A stretch of 39,154 nt of DNA from Rhodospirillales bacterium. GTDB taxonomy: Bacteria; Pseudomonadota; Alphaproteobacteria; Rhodospirillales; Casp-alpha2. Where the stretch lies: the NCBI GenBank assembly GCA_021775105.1, contig JAJFIJ010000247.1:1-39154 (forward strand), read 5' to 3'. The number at the start of each line of letters is the position of its first letter. The first letter of the stretch is position 1. Under the pieces are notes generated by a model. The model was not told where the DNA came from and did not search any database. It saw only the letters and a list, made by a program, of their open reading frames with translations. Below are positions 14,620-23,920 of this stretch, in pieces. Position numbers and translations under genes: made by a program.

Positions 14620-17614
14620 GTAACCGCTCCCCTTCCGGGTCAATGAACACAGGGTTGGAAATTTCGACCTTGATCGACTGACCATTCAGCAGGGACACGG
14701 CATAGGTCGTCTCGCCAATCCGTTCGCGTCCATGATCAATAAGCGCCAGTCCAATGGGGTGCCCAAGGTTGGGACTGTAGCAGTTTGATGTGATCTCACC
14801 CTGTATGGGGATCGGCGGTGCCAGGGAGGGGTTGTCGATTATTCGACCCCCGCGCGGAATTGATGATTTGCCATCAACCGGAATTAAACCAACGAGTTGT
14901 GCGCGGTTCGTATCCTGCAAACCGGGGCGAGAGGTTGCGCGTTTGCCAATGAAGTCCTTGGCTCCGCTCATCATCTTGCCGAACCCAAGATCATCTGCCG
15001 TCGTCCGACCGTTCAACTCGCCGCCAACGACATGACCCTTCTCAATACGCAGAATACCCATGGCTTCCGTGCCATACGGGGCAATATCAAACTCTTTGCC
15101 GATTTCCATAATGTGTGTCCAGACATCGTGCCCGAAATCGGCTGGCACATTAATCTCATAAGCCAGTTCACCGGAAAAGCTGATGCGGAACAGTCTTGCC
15201 GGTGCGCCCGCTATGGTGCCTTCCCGAAAAGCCATAAACGGACAGGTTTCGTTAGAGACGTCAATGTCGGTGGTGAGTCTGCCCAGCAGCGCACGACTCA
15301 ACGGTCCGGCAATGGCGATGGCGGCCCATTCTTCTGTTACCGAGATCATATGCAGATCAAGTTCCGGCCATTCCACCTGAGCCATATATTCCATGTGCTG
15401 CAACACGGATCCGGCATGCACGGTGGTAGTGGTAATCAGGTAATGATGTTCGCCAAGGCGTGTGACCGTGCCATCATCAAAAACGATGCCATCTTCGCGC
15501 AGCATTACACCATAACGGGATTTTCCGATCTCAAGTTTCTTGAAGCCGTTGATATAAAGACGATTGAGAAATTCGGCAGCGTCCTTGCCCTGCAAATCGA
15601 TTTTACCGAGGGTTGAGACATCAACAATGCCAACCTTTTCGCGAACATGGGTGGTTTCACGCCAGATCGCCTGCCACATGCTTTCTCCCCGTTGCTGGTA
15701 ATACTGTGGGCGCAGCCATTGCCCGGCGCGTACAAACGTTGCACCAGCCGCGTCGTGGACGTCATGCATCGCCGAGCGGCGGATCGGGATGAAATGCTCA
15801 CCGACCTCCGCCCCGGTGATTGCCCCCAATGAGATGGGTGAGAACGGCGGGCGAAAGGTGGTGGTGCCAACAGCGGGGATGTCGATACCGCGCAGCCCGG
15901 CCATGATCGCCAAACCGTTGACATTGGACGTCCGCCCCTGGTCTGTACCCATACCGAGCGTGGTATAGCGCTTCAGGTGTTCGACGGAAATGTAGTTCTC
16001 GCGAAATGCCAGCGCGACATCCTCCGCCGTCACGTCGTCCTGAAAATCAACAAACCGTTTGCCGTGGTCATGGTGAGCGTGGGGAACAGACCATATCGGT
16101 TGCAGGGCTAAATCGTCTTCGGCATCGCAATCGAATTCTGCCTCTTCCGGGATCATGAACCCGGCTTTGGTCGCAGCGTCGGCACCTGCCATATATCCGC
16201 CGGACAGACATTGTTTTAACGCGAAATCACCATTGCAGGCCCCGGCAGAACGTTCATTCTGGGCGGAACTGTTCGGCACAAACGCCGATAGTGTTTCATC
16301 GTAGCGGAGTTTTCCCTTGGATTGTGACAACAGATGAACGGTGGGCGTCCAGCCCCCGGACATGCAGACCAGATCGCAAAGAATTTCGGTTTCGTTGCCC
16401 GTCAGTTGATCTCCAGCTTCATTGATTTTTGAAACTGTAACTGCATTAACCGATGAATTTCCGGAAACCTTCACAACAGCGTGGCCAGTTAATATGCCGA
16501 TACCTTTTCCCTTCGCCAGTGCAGCCAGATGATCGGGTATAGAGGCCCGTACATCGACAATGGCCTGAATTTCAATTCCGGCATCAGCCAGATCAAACGC
16601 CGCCGTGTAGGTGGAATTGTTGTTGGTGAATATAACGGCGCGTCGACCAGGCAGGACCCCGTACCGGTTGATGTAGGTTGCCGCAGCTGATGTCAGCATC
16701 ACACCGGGACGGTCATTGTTGGCAAAAACAATGGGCCGTTCCAGTGAACCCGTAGCCAGTACGACTTCCTTCGCCCGTACCTTCCACAGCCGTTGACGGG
16801 GTAGATGTGCGGCTTCTGGTGGCCGGTGGTCTGTAACCTGTTCATTGAGGATCAGCAGGTTGTGATCGTAATATGCCGACACGGTTGTTCGCGCCAGCAG
16901 CGTGACCTCTTCCATTGCGCCAAGTTCCGCCAGCGCATCACTGATCCAGTCGATGCCGGCATTTCCATTGATATTCGCATTCTGGCTCAGCAACATGCCG
17001 CCGAACTCCGGCTCGGCGTTGACAAGAATAACCCGTGCACCAGAACGCCCCGCGGCAAGAGCAGCGGTGATGCCGGCAGGCCCGCCACCGGCAATCAGGA
17101 CATCGCAGTGCTGATAACGGTGGGCATAATGATCGGGGTCATTCTCGGTCGGGGCTTCGCCCATTCCGGCTGCCTTGCGGATAATGTGTTCGTAAGTCAT
17201 CCAAAGCTTCTTTGGCCACATGAAGGTCTTGTAATAGAATCCTGATGGCAAAAATCGACTGAGGGTCATATTGATGGCGTTGACATCAAAATTTACTGTC
17301 GGCCAGCAGTTTTGACTGCGCGCGGTCAGCCCGTCATAAAGCTCGATTCGTGTGGCCTGAAGGTTGGGCTCGCTTTGCGGCCCCGATTCCAGTTGAACCA
17401 ATCCGCTGGCATCCTCAAATCCGCTACCCATGATGCCGCGTGGACGGTGGTATTTGAAACTGCGTCCAATCAGGCGAACGCCGTTGGCCAGCAGAGCGGA
17501 AGCGAGTGTATCACCCTGATACCCCTGATAGATATTGCCATTGAAGGTGAAGGTCAGGGGGCGTGTGCGATCGATTTTTCCGCTCTTCGAATGGCGATGA
17601 GATTGAGAGGTCAT
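14612..17614 (-). CDS. soxA: Sarcosine oxidase alpha subunit
   Basis: This 1000-residue protein has full SoxA length. Its three regions are an N-terminal ferredoxin-like fold (RPLTFTFNGNIYQGYQGDTLASALLANG), a central NAD-binding domain (CDVLIAGGGPAGITAALAAGRSGARVILV) and a C-terminal aminomethyltransferase/GcvT-type folate domain from about residue 600 (KVGIVDVSTLGKIDLQGKDAAEFLNRLY, later AYEINVPADFG). The folate domain takes up the methyl-derived C1 unit. It overlaps soxD by four bases (ATGA) and soxG by eight, so all are translationally coupled. The dinucleotide-binding and folate signatures appear intact. Confidence 0.95.
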   Translation of the reverse strand: MTSQSHRHSKSGKIDRTRPLTFTFNGNIYQGYQGDTLASALLANGVRLIGRSFKYHRPRGIMGSGFEDASGLVQLESGPQSEPNLQATRIELYDGLTARSQNCWPTVNFDVNAINMTLSRFLPSGFYYKTFMWPKKLWMTYEHIIRKAAGMGEAPTENDPDHYAHRYQHCDVLIAGGGPAGITAALAAGRSGARVILVNAEPEFGGMLLSQNANINGNAGIDWISDALAELGAMEEVTLLARTTVSAYYDHNLLILNEQVTDHRPPEAAHLPRQRLWKVRAKEVVLATGSLERPIVFANNDRPGVMLTSAAATYINRYGVLPGRRAVIFTNNNSTYTAAFDLADAGIEIQAIVDVRASIPDHLAALAKGKGIGILTGHAVVKVSGNSSVNAVTVSKINEAGDQLTGNETEILCDLVCMSGGWTPTVHLLSQSKGKLRYDETLSAFVPNSSAQNERSAGACNGDFALKQCLSGGYMAGADAATKAGFMIPEEAEFDCDAEDDLALQPIWSVPHAHHDHGKRFVDFQDDVTAEDVALAFRENYISVEHLKRYTTLGMGTDQGRTSNVNGLAIMAGLRGIDIPAVGTTTFRPPFSPISLGAITGAEVGEHFIPIRRSAMHDVHDAAGATFVRAGQWLRPQYYQQRGESMWQAIWRETTHVREKVGIVDVSTLGKIDLQGKDAAEFLNRLYINGFKKLEIGKSRYGVMLREDGIVFDDGTVTRLGEHHYLITTTTVHAGSVLQHMEYMAQVEWPELDLHMISVTEEWAAIAIAGPLSRALLGRLTTDIDVSNETCPFMAFREGTIAGAPARLFRISFSGELAYEINVPADFGHDVWTHIMEIGKEFDIAPYGTEAMGILRIEKGHVVGGELNGRTTADDLGFGKMMSGAKDFIGKRATSRPGLQDTNRAQLVGLIPVDGKSSIPRGGRIIDNPSLAPPIPIQGEITSNCYSPNLGHPIGLALIDHGRERIGETTYAVSLLNGQSIKVEISNPVFIDPEGERLRA

Positions 17615-17889
17615 GTGTCGTCCTCCGCAAAACTGTCGTTCGGCGCGCCGGTTCGCAAGATGTCATGCGTTTTCAGATTACGCCGTACTTTGACGAACTG
17701 GCGGCATCCGGACGAATGCTGCCACATCTCGTCATGATCGCCGGAAGGATTGTCTCGCAAATAGATGTGATCAAGCCAGTCTTCGTCGCTGGCCGTTTCC
17801 GGGTCAGGTCGGCGAATAGTAGCGTCTCCTTTGTAGGTAAACTCGGTTTCCGCCCGCTCACCGCACCAGGGGCATTTGATATTCAGCAT
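17611..17889 (-). CDS. soxD: Sarcosine oxidase delta subunit
   Basis: This 92-residue protein is typical of SoxD, the small zinc-binding subunit. It starts CPWCGERAETEFTY and has WQHSSGCRQFVKVRRN near the C-terminus, giving the C-x2-C ... H-x3-C zinc ligands. The start has AGGAGGG upstream. It lies 11 bases after soxB and overlaps soxA. Confidence 0.93.
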   Translation of the reverse strand: MLNIKCPWCGERAETEFTYKGDATIRRPDPETASDEDWLDHIYLRDNPSGDHDEMWQHSSGCRQFVKVRRNLKTHDILRTGAPNDSFAEDDT

Positions 17890-17900
17890 CCCAGTCCCTC

Positions 17901-19154
17901 CTAATGCGCGCCGGGCGTTGGCCCGGCCCCACGTTCGTCAATGACATATCCCTGGTGAAAACGGTCAAGGGTAAACAGTTCGTTCAATTCGTGCAGGCGG
18001 TCCTGAGCCATAGTATGGGCGAATACCCAACCTGATCCCGGAGTCGCTGTTAATCCGCCATAACACCAGCCGCCGATAAGGTAGAGACCTTCAATCGGTG
18101 TCTTGCCAATAATCGGGCTGCCATCCATGGACATGTCCATTATTCCACCCCAGCTTCGCATCAGGCGTAATCGGCTGAAGGCCGGGAACAGGTAAAGAAT
18201 GGAGGCGACGACGTGTTCGATGCGCGGGAAGTTGCCGCGTTGGGCGTAAGAATTATAAAAATCCAGATCACCTCCGAACACCAGTTCACCCTTGTCGGAC
18301 TGGCTGATGTACATATGCGCGACACCTGAAGTAATTACGGTGTCCAGGCAAGGTTTCAGGGGTTCGGAAACCATTGCCTGTAAAACGTGGCTCTCAATAG
18401 GCAACCGCAATCCTGCCATACCCGCAACATGGCTGGAATGACCGGCGACGGCGATGCCGATTTTTTTGGCACGGATCGCGCCGCGTGTGGTCTGCACGCC
18501 AGTGACGCGACCATTTTCCGTATCAATGCCGGTGACCTCGCAGTTCTGGATGATATCGACGCCTCGCATATCGGCACCTCGGGCAAAACCCCAGGCGACA
18601 GCATCGTGGCGCGCTGTTCCGGCACGCGGCTGCATCAGACCACCCATTACCGGAAAATGTCCGTCATTTTTGACTTCCATCATCGGTACGCGGGCCTTGA
18701 TCATGTCCGGGGACCACCATTCGGAATCGATGCCGTTCAGGCGAAGCGCATTGCCTCGACGCTGGGCGGCGTCAACCGCTCCGTCGGTATGCATCAGGTT
18801 CAGCACACCGCGTTGAGAGAACATGACGTTGTAGTTCAGGTCCTGACTAAGGTCTTCCCAAAGCTGCATGGATTTTTCATAAAACAGGGCATTTCCATTG
18901 AGTTCGTAATTGGAGCGAACAATCGTTGTGTTGCGGCCCGTATTGCCACCGCCAAGCCAACCTTTTTCAAGCACAGCGACATTGGTAATTCCGTGTTCCT
19001 TGGCGAGGTAGTAGGCGGTCGCAAGACCATGTCCGCCCCCACCGATAATGATCGCATCATATTCCGGTTTGGGGTCGGGGCTGCGCCAGGCTTTTGGCCA
19101 GTCCTGATGGTAATTTAGCGCATTGCGCACAAGGGAAAAAATTGAATAACGCAT
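17901..19154 (-). CDS. soxB: Sarcosine oxidase beta subunit
   Basis: This 417-residue FAD oxidoreductase begins RYSIFSLVRNALNYHQDWPKAWR, a characteristic SoxB opening. ATG 19154 is chosen over the track's 19163. The FAD Rossmann motif is AIIIGGGGHGLATAYYLAKEHG. The segment TARHDAVAWGFARG contains the His that carries the covalent FMN in this family. SoxB holds the sarcosine oxidation site. It is the first gene of soxBDAG and is divergent from the LysR gene. The glyA, purU or folate-metabolism genes often found in such operons are absent from this window. Confidence 0.94.
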   Translation of the reverse strand: MRYSIFSLVRNALNYHQDWPKAWRSPDPKPEYDAIIIGGGGHGLATAYYLAKEHGITNVAVLEKGWLGGGNTGRNTTIVRSNYELNGNALFYEKSMQLWEDLSQDLNYNVMFSQRGVLNLMHTDGAVDAAQRRGNALRLNGIDSEWWSPDMIKARVPMMEVKNDGHFPVMGGLMQPRAGTARHDAVAWGFARGADMRGVDIIQNCEVTGIDTENGRVTGVQTTRGAIRAKKIGIAVAGHSSHVAGMAGLRLPIESHVLQAMVSEPLKPCLDTVITSGVAHMYISQSDKGELVFGGDLDFYNSYAQRGNFPRIEHVVASILYLFPAFSRLRLMRSWGGIMDMSMDGSPIIGKTPIEGLYLIGGWCYGGLTATPGSGWVFAHTMAQDRLHELNELFTLDRFHQGYVIDERGAGPTPGAH

Positions 19155-19241
19155 GCTGCGCAAGACCTTGCCCGTTGATCGAATTGTACAGCGGAAAATT
19201 TAGCCCGACCATTCAATGATTAAAAAGCATAATTTTTCTTT

Positions 19242-19274
19242 ATATATAAAATTAAATGAATTAATTTTATATAT
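19242..19274. repeat. Perfect 14-bp inverted repeat overlapping the lysR start
   Basis: ATATATAAAATTAA and TTAATTTTATATAT are perfect reverse complements separated by 5 bases (ATGAA). The right arm runs into the ATG of the LysR gene, ending at its T. All-A/T arms of this length in an otherwise balanced sequence are striking. It could be a regulator operator (the soxB-lysR gap is only 118 bases) or an mRNA hairpin masking the start codon, giving autoregulation. Confidence 0.65.
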
Positions 19275-20259
19275 GTCCCAGAATATTCAGTTCCAATCGC
19301 TGGCTTTTGACTTCAAGGCGCTTGATGTTTTTCAGGCGGTTTACAATTCGACCAGCATGACTTCGGCCGCCCGCCAACTGGAAATGACTCAATCCGCCGT
19401 GTCCCAGTCTGTATCACGCCTGGAAGAACGTCTGGGGCTGATTTTGTTTGAACGCAATCGGCCACTGGTGCCAACGCCAGCGGCAAACGAGTTGGCGAAA
19501 CAGGCGGTTCTCCTGTTGACTGGCGCGCAAAAGATGGAGGCGGGGGTTCGCGAATGTGCCTCCGTTGGCCGAGCAATGGTTCGGGTCGGCATGGTCGATA
19601 GTTTTACCGCCACCGTCGGCCCGAAACTTATTCCCAGGTTACGTGGTCGGTCTGAGCGATTATCGGTGTGGTCCGGTATCTCGCTAAATCTGGAAAAGGA
19701 TCTACTTGGCGGCAAGCTTGATATGATGATTGGCAGCCGCCCGTTGACCGGCGAACAGAACGTTGTTTCCTGGCCGCTTCTGCGTGAACCCTATTTCATC
19801 GTTCTGCCGGATCGTATGGCAAAATCGATAACCCGGTCCGGTGGGGAGATACGGCTTCGCGATCTGGTGCATAACCACACCTTCGTTCGTTATTCTCTGC
19901 GCTCGAAAATTGGCGCTGACATCGAAGCCTATCTGGAGCAGGTCGGTAAAGTGCCGCCGCAATCGCTTGAATTCGACGGCACAGAAGCCGCCTTCGCCAT
20001 GGTCAACGGCGGTCTCGGCTGGATGATCTCAACACCCTTGTGCCTGATCCATGGTGCCAGTGTCGAGAGCGGCCTGACAGCGATCCCCCTGCCCAAACCC
20101 ATGCCCGAACGCACGCTTTATTTATTGGCCCGCAAGGACCTCGACAAAGAGGTCATCAATGAAGTTCTGAGTGAAACAATACAGATTACACGCGATTTGA
20201 TGGCGAGCCGGTTAGTGGCGTTGGCTCCTTGGGCGGCAGAATTGATAAGAGTAGGATGA
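19273..20259 (+). CDS. LysR-family transcriptional regulator
   Basis: This 328-residue protein has an N-terminal LysR winged helix (LDVFQAVYNSTSMTSAARQLEMTQSAVSQSVSRLEERLGLILFER) followed by a periplasmic-binding-like effector domain. ATG 19273 (MSQNIQFQ) is preferred to the track's 19216, because the latter would add an unrelated lysine/tyrosine-rich stretch and span the inverted repeat. It is divergent from soxBDAG, which is the usual arrangement for a LysR regulator of its neighbour. An inducer such as sarcosine is plausible but unproven. Confidence 0.88.
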   Translation: MSQNIQFQSLAFDFKALDVFQAVYNSTSMTSAARQLEMTQSAVSQSVSRLEERLGLILFERNRPLVPTPAANELAKQAVLLLTGAQKMEAGVRECASVGRAMVRVGMVDSFTATVGPKLIPRLRGRSERLSVWSGISLNLEKDLLGGKLDMMIGSRPLTGEQNVVSWPLLREPYFIVLPDRMAKSITRSGGEIRLRDLVHNHTFVRYSLRSKIGADIEAYLEQVGKVPPQSLEFDGTEAAFAMVNGGLGWMISTPLCLIHGASVESGLTAIPLPKPMPERTLYLLARKDLDKEVINEVLSETIQITRDLMASRLVALAPWAAELIRVG

Positions 20260-20315
20260 AAAGCCGTAGATACAATTTTGAAAAGGCTGTTTCTGCTGTA
20301 TTGACCGGGTGTCGA

Positions 20316-20957
20316 TTATGAATCCAAACCGGAAAAATCACCGGTCTCGGTATCCATCACCCGCAATTCGCCGCTGGAAATGTCGAACCACGCCCCGTAA
20401 AGATTGATCCGGTTCTTTTTCTCGAGGATCGAGATGCAGGGGAAGGTGCGTAAATTGGCGATTGAGTAGCGCACGGAAATGTGCTCCAGCGCTGTCTGGC
20501 GCTCGATCTCAGTCATCCACTGATTGGCGACAACGGCTTCGGCGGCGGGGGTCAGCAGGTCCATCCATTTGCCGATGAAATCGCCGGGAGACAGGGGTTC
20601 GACAGAAGGTGAGAGCGCCGCTTTAATGCCGCCGCATCGGCCATGCCCCAGGACGACAATATTTTTGACTTTGAGGCTTTGAACAGCAAATTCGAGTGCG
20701 GCGGAAGTTGCATGATGTTCACCGTCCGGGTGATAGGGGGGGACAAGATTGGCGACGTTGCGGACAACGAAAACTTCACCCGGCAGGGAATTGAAAATTG
20801 TTTCGGGTGCTGCACGAGAATCACAACACGCGATAATCATTGTTTCCGGCGACTGACCCTGTTCAGCCAAGGTCCTGTAGCGCTGGGTTTCAACGGCAAG
20901 TTTCTGGTCCCGGAATTCGCGATAACCATTCAGCAGGGCGGCAGGAAAAGCGTTCAT
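20316..20957 (-). CDS. Beta-class carbonic anhydrase
   Basis: This 213-residue protein has the beta-carbonic anhydrase zinc motifs ACCDSRAAPE (Cys and Asp-Arg dyad) and VLGHGRCGGIKAA (His-x2-Cys), plus VVRNVANLVPP. It interconverts CO2 and bicarbonate in the cytoplasm. I prefer ATG 20957 (MNAFPAALL), preceded by ACAGG. The track's 20975 is a GTG with no RBS. It lies downstream of pta on the same strand (about 70 bases) and converges with lysR. A bicarbonate or pH role alongside acetyl-CoA metabolism is possible but not specific. Confidence 0.93.
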   Translation of the reverse strand: MNAFPAALLNGYREFRDQKLAVETQRYRTLAEQGQSPETMIIACCDSRAAPETIFNSLPGEVFVVRNVANLVPPYHPDGEHHATSAALEFAVQSLKVKNIVVLGHGRCGGIKAALSPSVEPLSPGDFIGKWMDLLTPAAEAVVANQWMTEIERQTALEHISVRYSIANLRTFPCISILEKKNRINLYGAWFDISSGELRVMDTETGDFSGLDS

Positions 20958-20979
20958 GCCTGTAAAATATTGCACTGAT

Positions 20980-20991
20980 TTGATTAATCAA
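20980..20991. promoter_or_regulatory. 12-bp palindrome TTGATTAATCAA before the carbonic anhydrase gene
   Basis: A perfect 12-base palindrome lies just upstream of the carbonic anhydrase start and downstream of pta. The site could be an operator in the pta-carbonic anhydrase gap, but short A/T-rich palindromes also occur by chance. Confidence 0.3.
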
Positions 20992-21029
20992 TAGCAAAAG
21001 CAGGTTTTATCAGCACCCTAAATTGATGT

Positions 21030-21962
21030 TTAGCTGTTCTCGGCCTGATGGGCAGCGATCAGGGCCGCCAGTGCTGCAGAGGCGACGCGGGCCTGCGGCG
21101 GATCAGCACGTGACGTCAGCATGATTGGCACCGTGGCCCCAAGGACGATACCCGCCGCCGTGGCACTCATGAAATAGGCCATCATTTTGAACAGGCCGTT
21201 ACCGGTTTCGATATTCGGAACGACAAGAATGTCGGCGTTTCCAGCAACCGGGCTGGTCACACCTTTCAGCCGTGCTGCATCCGGAGAGACCGCGTTATCG
21301 AAAGCAAATGGACCATCGACAAGGGCATTTCTGATTTCACCGGCAGCAGCAATCTTGACCACTTCGGCGGCTTCGCCGCTGGAGGGCATGGCGGGCAGGA
21401 CTGATTCCGTACCAGATAACATGGCGACCTTCGGCGTCGCGTTACCGAGTGCATGAGCCAGATCGATTGAATTTTTGACAATGTCGATTTTTGTTTTTGT
21501 ATCGGGCGCAATATTAACCGCGCCATCGGTAATCATTAAAACCCGCTCGCTGCCAGGGATGGTCATATGGAAGATATGGCTGAGGCGGCGTCCTGTACGA
21601 AGACCCGTGTCACGTTTGACGACCGCCGACATCAGCGCATCGGTATGGACATGACCTTTCATGATCGCCCCGACGTCGCCTTCTCTGGCGAGCGTGACCG
21701 CACATTCCGGAGCCTTGTTTTCGCCCGGTGCATCGATCACTCGAATACGCGCAATGTCCCAGTCGATATCACGGGCCAGGCGCCTGATCTGGTCACCATC
21801 ACCGATCAAGGTCGGGATGATCAAGCCGTCTTTCGTCGCCTGTCGGGCACTTTCCAGCGCCACCACATGATCGGCCCCGGCAACGGCCGTCATAACCGGC
21901 GGAACCTTTTTGCACAGGTCTTGCAGGTAGGGCGGAATTTCAAACGGCTTGGTGCTCAGCAT
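21030..21962 (-). CDS. pta: Phosphate acyltransferase (phosphate acetyltransferase, Pta/Ptb type)
   Basis: This 310-residue single-domain phosphate acetyl/butyryltransferase is shorter than the multidomain enteric Pta. Family segments include DGAVNIAPDTKTKIDIVKN, VAMLSGTESVLPAMPSS and ADILVVPNIETGNGLFKMM. Located directly downstream of xsc, it would convert the acetyl phosphate made by Xsc to acetyl-CoA, the arrangement known for taurine and sulfonate degraders. A terminator-like hairpin lies in the 76-base gap to xsc, so expression may be lower than xsc. Butyryl specificity cannot be excluded from sequence alone, but the context favours acetyl. Confidence 0.88.
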   Translation of the reverse strand: MLSTKPFEIPPYLQDLCKKVPPVMTAVAGADHVVALESARQATKDGLIIPTLIGDGDQIRRLARDIDWDIARIRVIDAPGENKAPECAVTLAREGDVGAIMKGHVHTDALMSAVVKRDTGLRTGRRLSHIFHMTIPGSERVLMITDGAVNIAPDTKTKIDIVKNSIDLAHALGNATPKVAMLSGTESVLPAMPSSGEAAEVVKIAAAGEIRNALVDGPFAFDNAVSPDAARLKGVTSPVAGNADILVVPNIETGNGLFKMMAYFMSATAAGIVLGATVPIMLTSRADPPQARVASAALAALIAAHQAENS

Positions 21963-21975
21963 TGGAATATCCAGT

Positions 21976-22014
21976 AAAAAACAGGGGCTGGAGAGTAAAA
22001 GCTCCCCAGCCCCT
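21976..22014 (-). terminator. Hairpin with T-run between xsc and pta
   Basis: On the minus strand AGGGGCTGGGGAG pairs with CTCTCCAGCCCCT (13 bp, one G-T pair), followed by GTTTTTTAC. This is a strong intrinsic terminator shape immediately after the xsc stop, so pta is probably expressed by read-through or from its own promoter. Confidence 0.75.
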
Positions 22015-22038
22015 CAGAGAGCTAACGTCAGGGAGAGC

Positions 22039-23817
22039 TCAGGCGCCTTTTTGCGGGCGCATGTCGTTCGGATCAATGCCAGCAACCGAAACGGGAGCTT
22101 TCATGGCATCGCGGCGGAACGGTTCGCCAAGTTCCTGATTGAGCACAATTTCAATGAACGTTGTCACGCCATCTTCCTGTGCCTTGCAGGCAACTTTCAG
22201 GGCTTCTGTCAATTCTTCAGAGGTCTTGACCATCACACCCTTGAGACCACATCCTTCGGCTACTTTTGCATAGCTGAGATTACGGTCCAGTTCCGTGCCG
22301 ACAAAGTTGTCATTGTACCAGAGAATGGTGTTGCGCTTTTCAGCACCCCACTGAAAGTTGCGGAAGATCACCATCGTGACCGCCGGCCATTCGCCACGAC
22401 CGCATGAGGTCATTTCGTTCATAGAAATACCGAATGCGCCATCACCGGCGAAGCCGACAACCGGAACATCAGGTTTGCCGATTTTGGCACCCAGAATGGA
22501 CGGGAAACCATAACCGCAGGGGCCGAACAAGCCCGGAGCCAGATACTTGCGGCCTTCTTCAAAGGTCGGGTAGGCGTTGCCGATGGCACAGTTATTGCCA
22601 ATGTCACTTGAGACAATGGCGTCTTTCGGCAGGCCTGCCTGAATTGCGCGCCAAGCCTGACGGGGAGCCATAAGATCAGCATCGCGTTCGCGGGCTTCAG
22701 CATTCCAGACGGTACCCGGATCATCGTTTTCATGATCCAGACTGCTCAGTTCCTGCATCCAGGCCGATTTGGTCTGGTGGATCACGGCTTTGCGGTCTTC
22801 GCGTCCGGCGTCTCCGGCCGTTTGAGCGAGCTGGGCGAGGATTTGTACGGCAACCAGCTTAGCGTCACCCTGAATGCCAACTGTAACCTTTTTGGTCAGG
22901 CCAATGCGGTCAGAGTTGATATCGACTTGAATAATGGCGGCGTCTTGGGGCCAGTAATCTATGCCATATCCCGGCAGCGTCGAGAACGGGTTAAGACGGG
23001 TTCCGAGAGCCAGCACCACATCCGCTTTGGCAATCAGTTCCATGGCTGCCTTGGAGCCGTTATATCCAAGCGGTCCAGCGGCCAGCGGATGGCTGCCGGG
23101 GAAGCTGTCATTGTGCTGATAACCGCTGCAAACCGGTGCATCAAGACGCTCTGCCAAAGCTTTGCATTCAGGAATGGCACCGCCGATAACAACGCCAGCA
23201 CCTGACAAAATAACCGGGAATTTGGCGTTTGACAGAAGCTCAGCGGCTTCAGCGATTGCTGTGGCACCACCGGCCGGGCGTTCAAGGCGAACGATCTGCG
23301 GCATCTCAACGTCGATCACCTGAGTCCAGAAATCACGCGGCACGTTGATTTGGGCCGGAGCCGAACCACGGATGGCTTTTTCGATGACACGGTTGAGCAC
23401 TTCTGGAATACGGGTCGCGTCACGGACTTCTTCCTGATAGCAAACCATGTCTGCAAAAAGAGCCATCTGTTCGACTTCCTGAAAACCGCCCTGTCCAATT
23501 GTTTTATTAGCGGCCTGCGGGGTAACCAACAGCATTGGCGTGTGATTCCAGTAAGCTGTTTTGATTGGGGTGACGAAACCGGTGATGCCTGGTCCGTTCT
23601 GGGCAATGGCCATCGCCATCTTGCCGGTGGCGCGGGTATAACCGTCACAGATCAGGCCAGCGTTGGTTTCATGAGCGCAATCCCAGAACGTGATCCCTGC
23701 CTTGGGGAACAGATCTGAGATCGGCATCATGGCCGAACCAATGATACCAAACCCGTGTTCAATACCATGCATTTGCAGAACTTTTACAAATGCCTCTTCA
23801 GTTGTCATTTTGGTCAT
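22039..23817 (-). CDS. xsc: Sulfoacetaldehyde acetyltransferase
   Basis: This 592-residue ThDP-dependent enzyme has Xsc length. It starts MTTEEAFVKVLQMHGIEHGFGIIGSAMMPISDLF. The cofactor motif is GDGAFGISMNEMTSCGRGEWP ... FRNFQWGAEKRN, and the N-terminal AHETNAGLICDGYTRATGKM fits the ThDP-binding region. It cleaves sulfoacetaldehyde with phosphate to acetyl phosphate and sulfite. ATG 23817 has GAAGGAAA upstream. It follows a clear promoter and precedes pta. Xsc is the point where taurine, isethionate, sulfoacetate and related C2-sulfonate pathways converge. Confidence 0.95.
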   Translation of the reverse strand: MTKMTTEEAFVKVLQMHGIEHGFGIIGSAMMPISDLFPKAGITFWDCAHETNAGLICDGYTRATGKMAMAIAQNGPGITGFVTPIKTAYWNHTPMLLVTPQAANKTIGQGGFQEVEQMALFADMVCYQEEVRDATRIPEVLNRVIEKAIRGSAPAQINVPRDFWTQVIDVEMPQIVRLERPAGGATAIAEAAELLSNAKFPVILSGAGVVIGGAIPECKALAERLDAPVCSGYQHNDSFPGSHPLAAGPLGYNGSKAAMELIAKADVVLALGTRLNPFSTLPGYGIDYWPQDAAIIQVDINSDRIGLTKKVTVGIQGDAKLVAVQILAQLAQTAGDAGREDRKAVIHQTKSAWMQELSSLDHENDDPGTVWNAEARERDADLMAPRQAWRAIQAGLPKDAIVSSDIGNNCAIGNAYPTFEEGRKYLAPGLFGPCGYGFPSILGAKIGKPDVPVVGFAGDGAFGISMNEMTSCGRGEWPAVTMVIFRNFQWGAEKRNTILWYNDNFVGTELDRNLSYAKVAEGCGLKGVMVKTSEELTEALKVACKAQEDGVTTFIEIVLNQELGEPFRRDAMKAPVSVAGIDPNDMRPQKGA

Positions 23818-23882
23818 AATTAATTTCCTTCAAAAATATCGATAATGAGACAAATTTAATCAATAGTGCGAATAATGATGAA

Positions 23883-23911
23883 TTTGTAGCAAATGTATCA
23901 TAACGAGTCAA
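23883..23911 (-). promoter_or_regulatory. Promoter of xsc
   Basis: On the minus strand, TTGACT (-35) and TACAAA (-10) are separated by exactly 17 bases, ending about 65 bases upstream of the xsc start. The element starts 10 bases after the ald hairpin, so xsc-pta is a transcription unit distinct from ald. The leader region is A/T rich. Confidence 0.6.
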
Positions 23912-23920
23912 AGGTTTATC

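Noticed and set aside
14897-15616. 239-aa plus-strand ORF inside soxA
   Set aside because: Antisense shadow of the folate-binding part of soxA.
18387-19118. 243-aa plus-strand ORF inside soxB
   Set aside because: Lies wholly within soxB, whose FAD and FMN motifs are clear; sequence looks like antisense translation.
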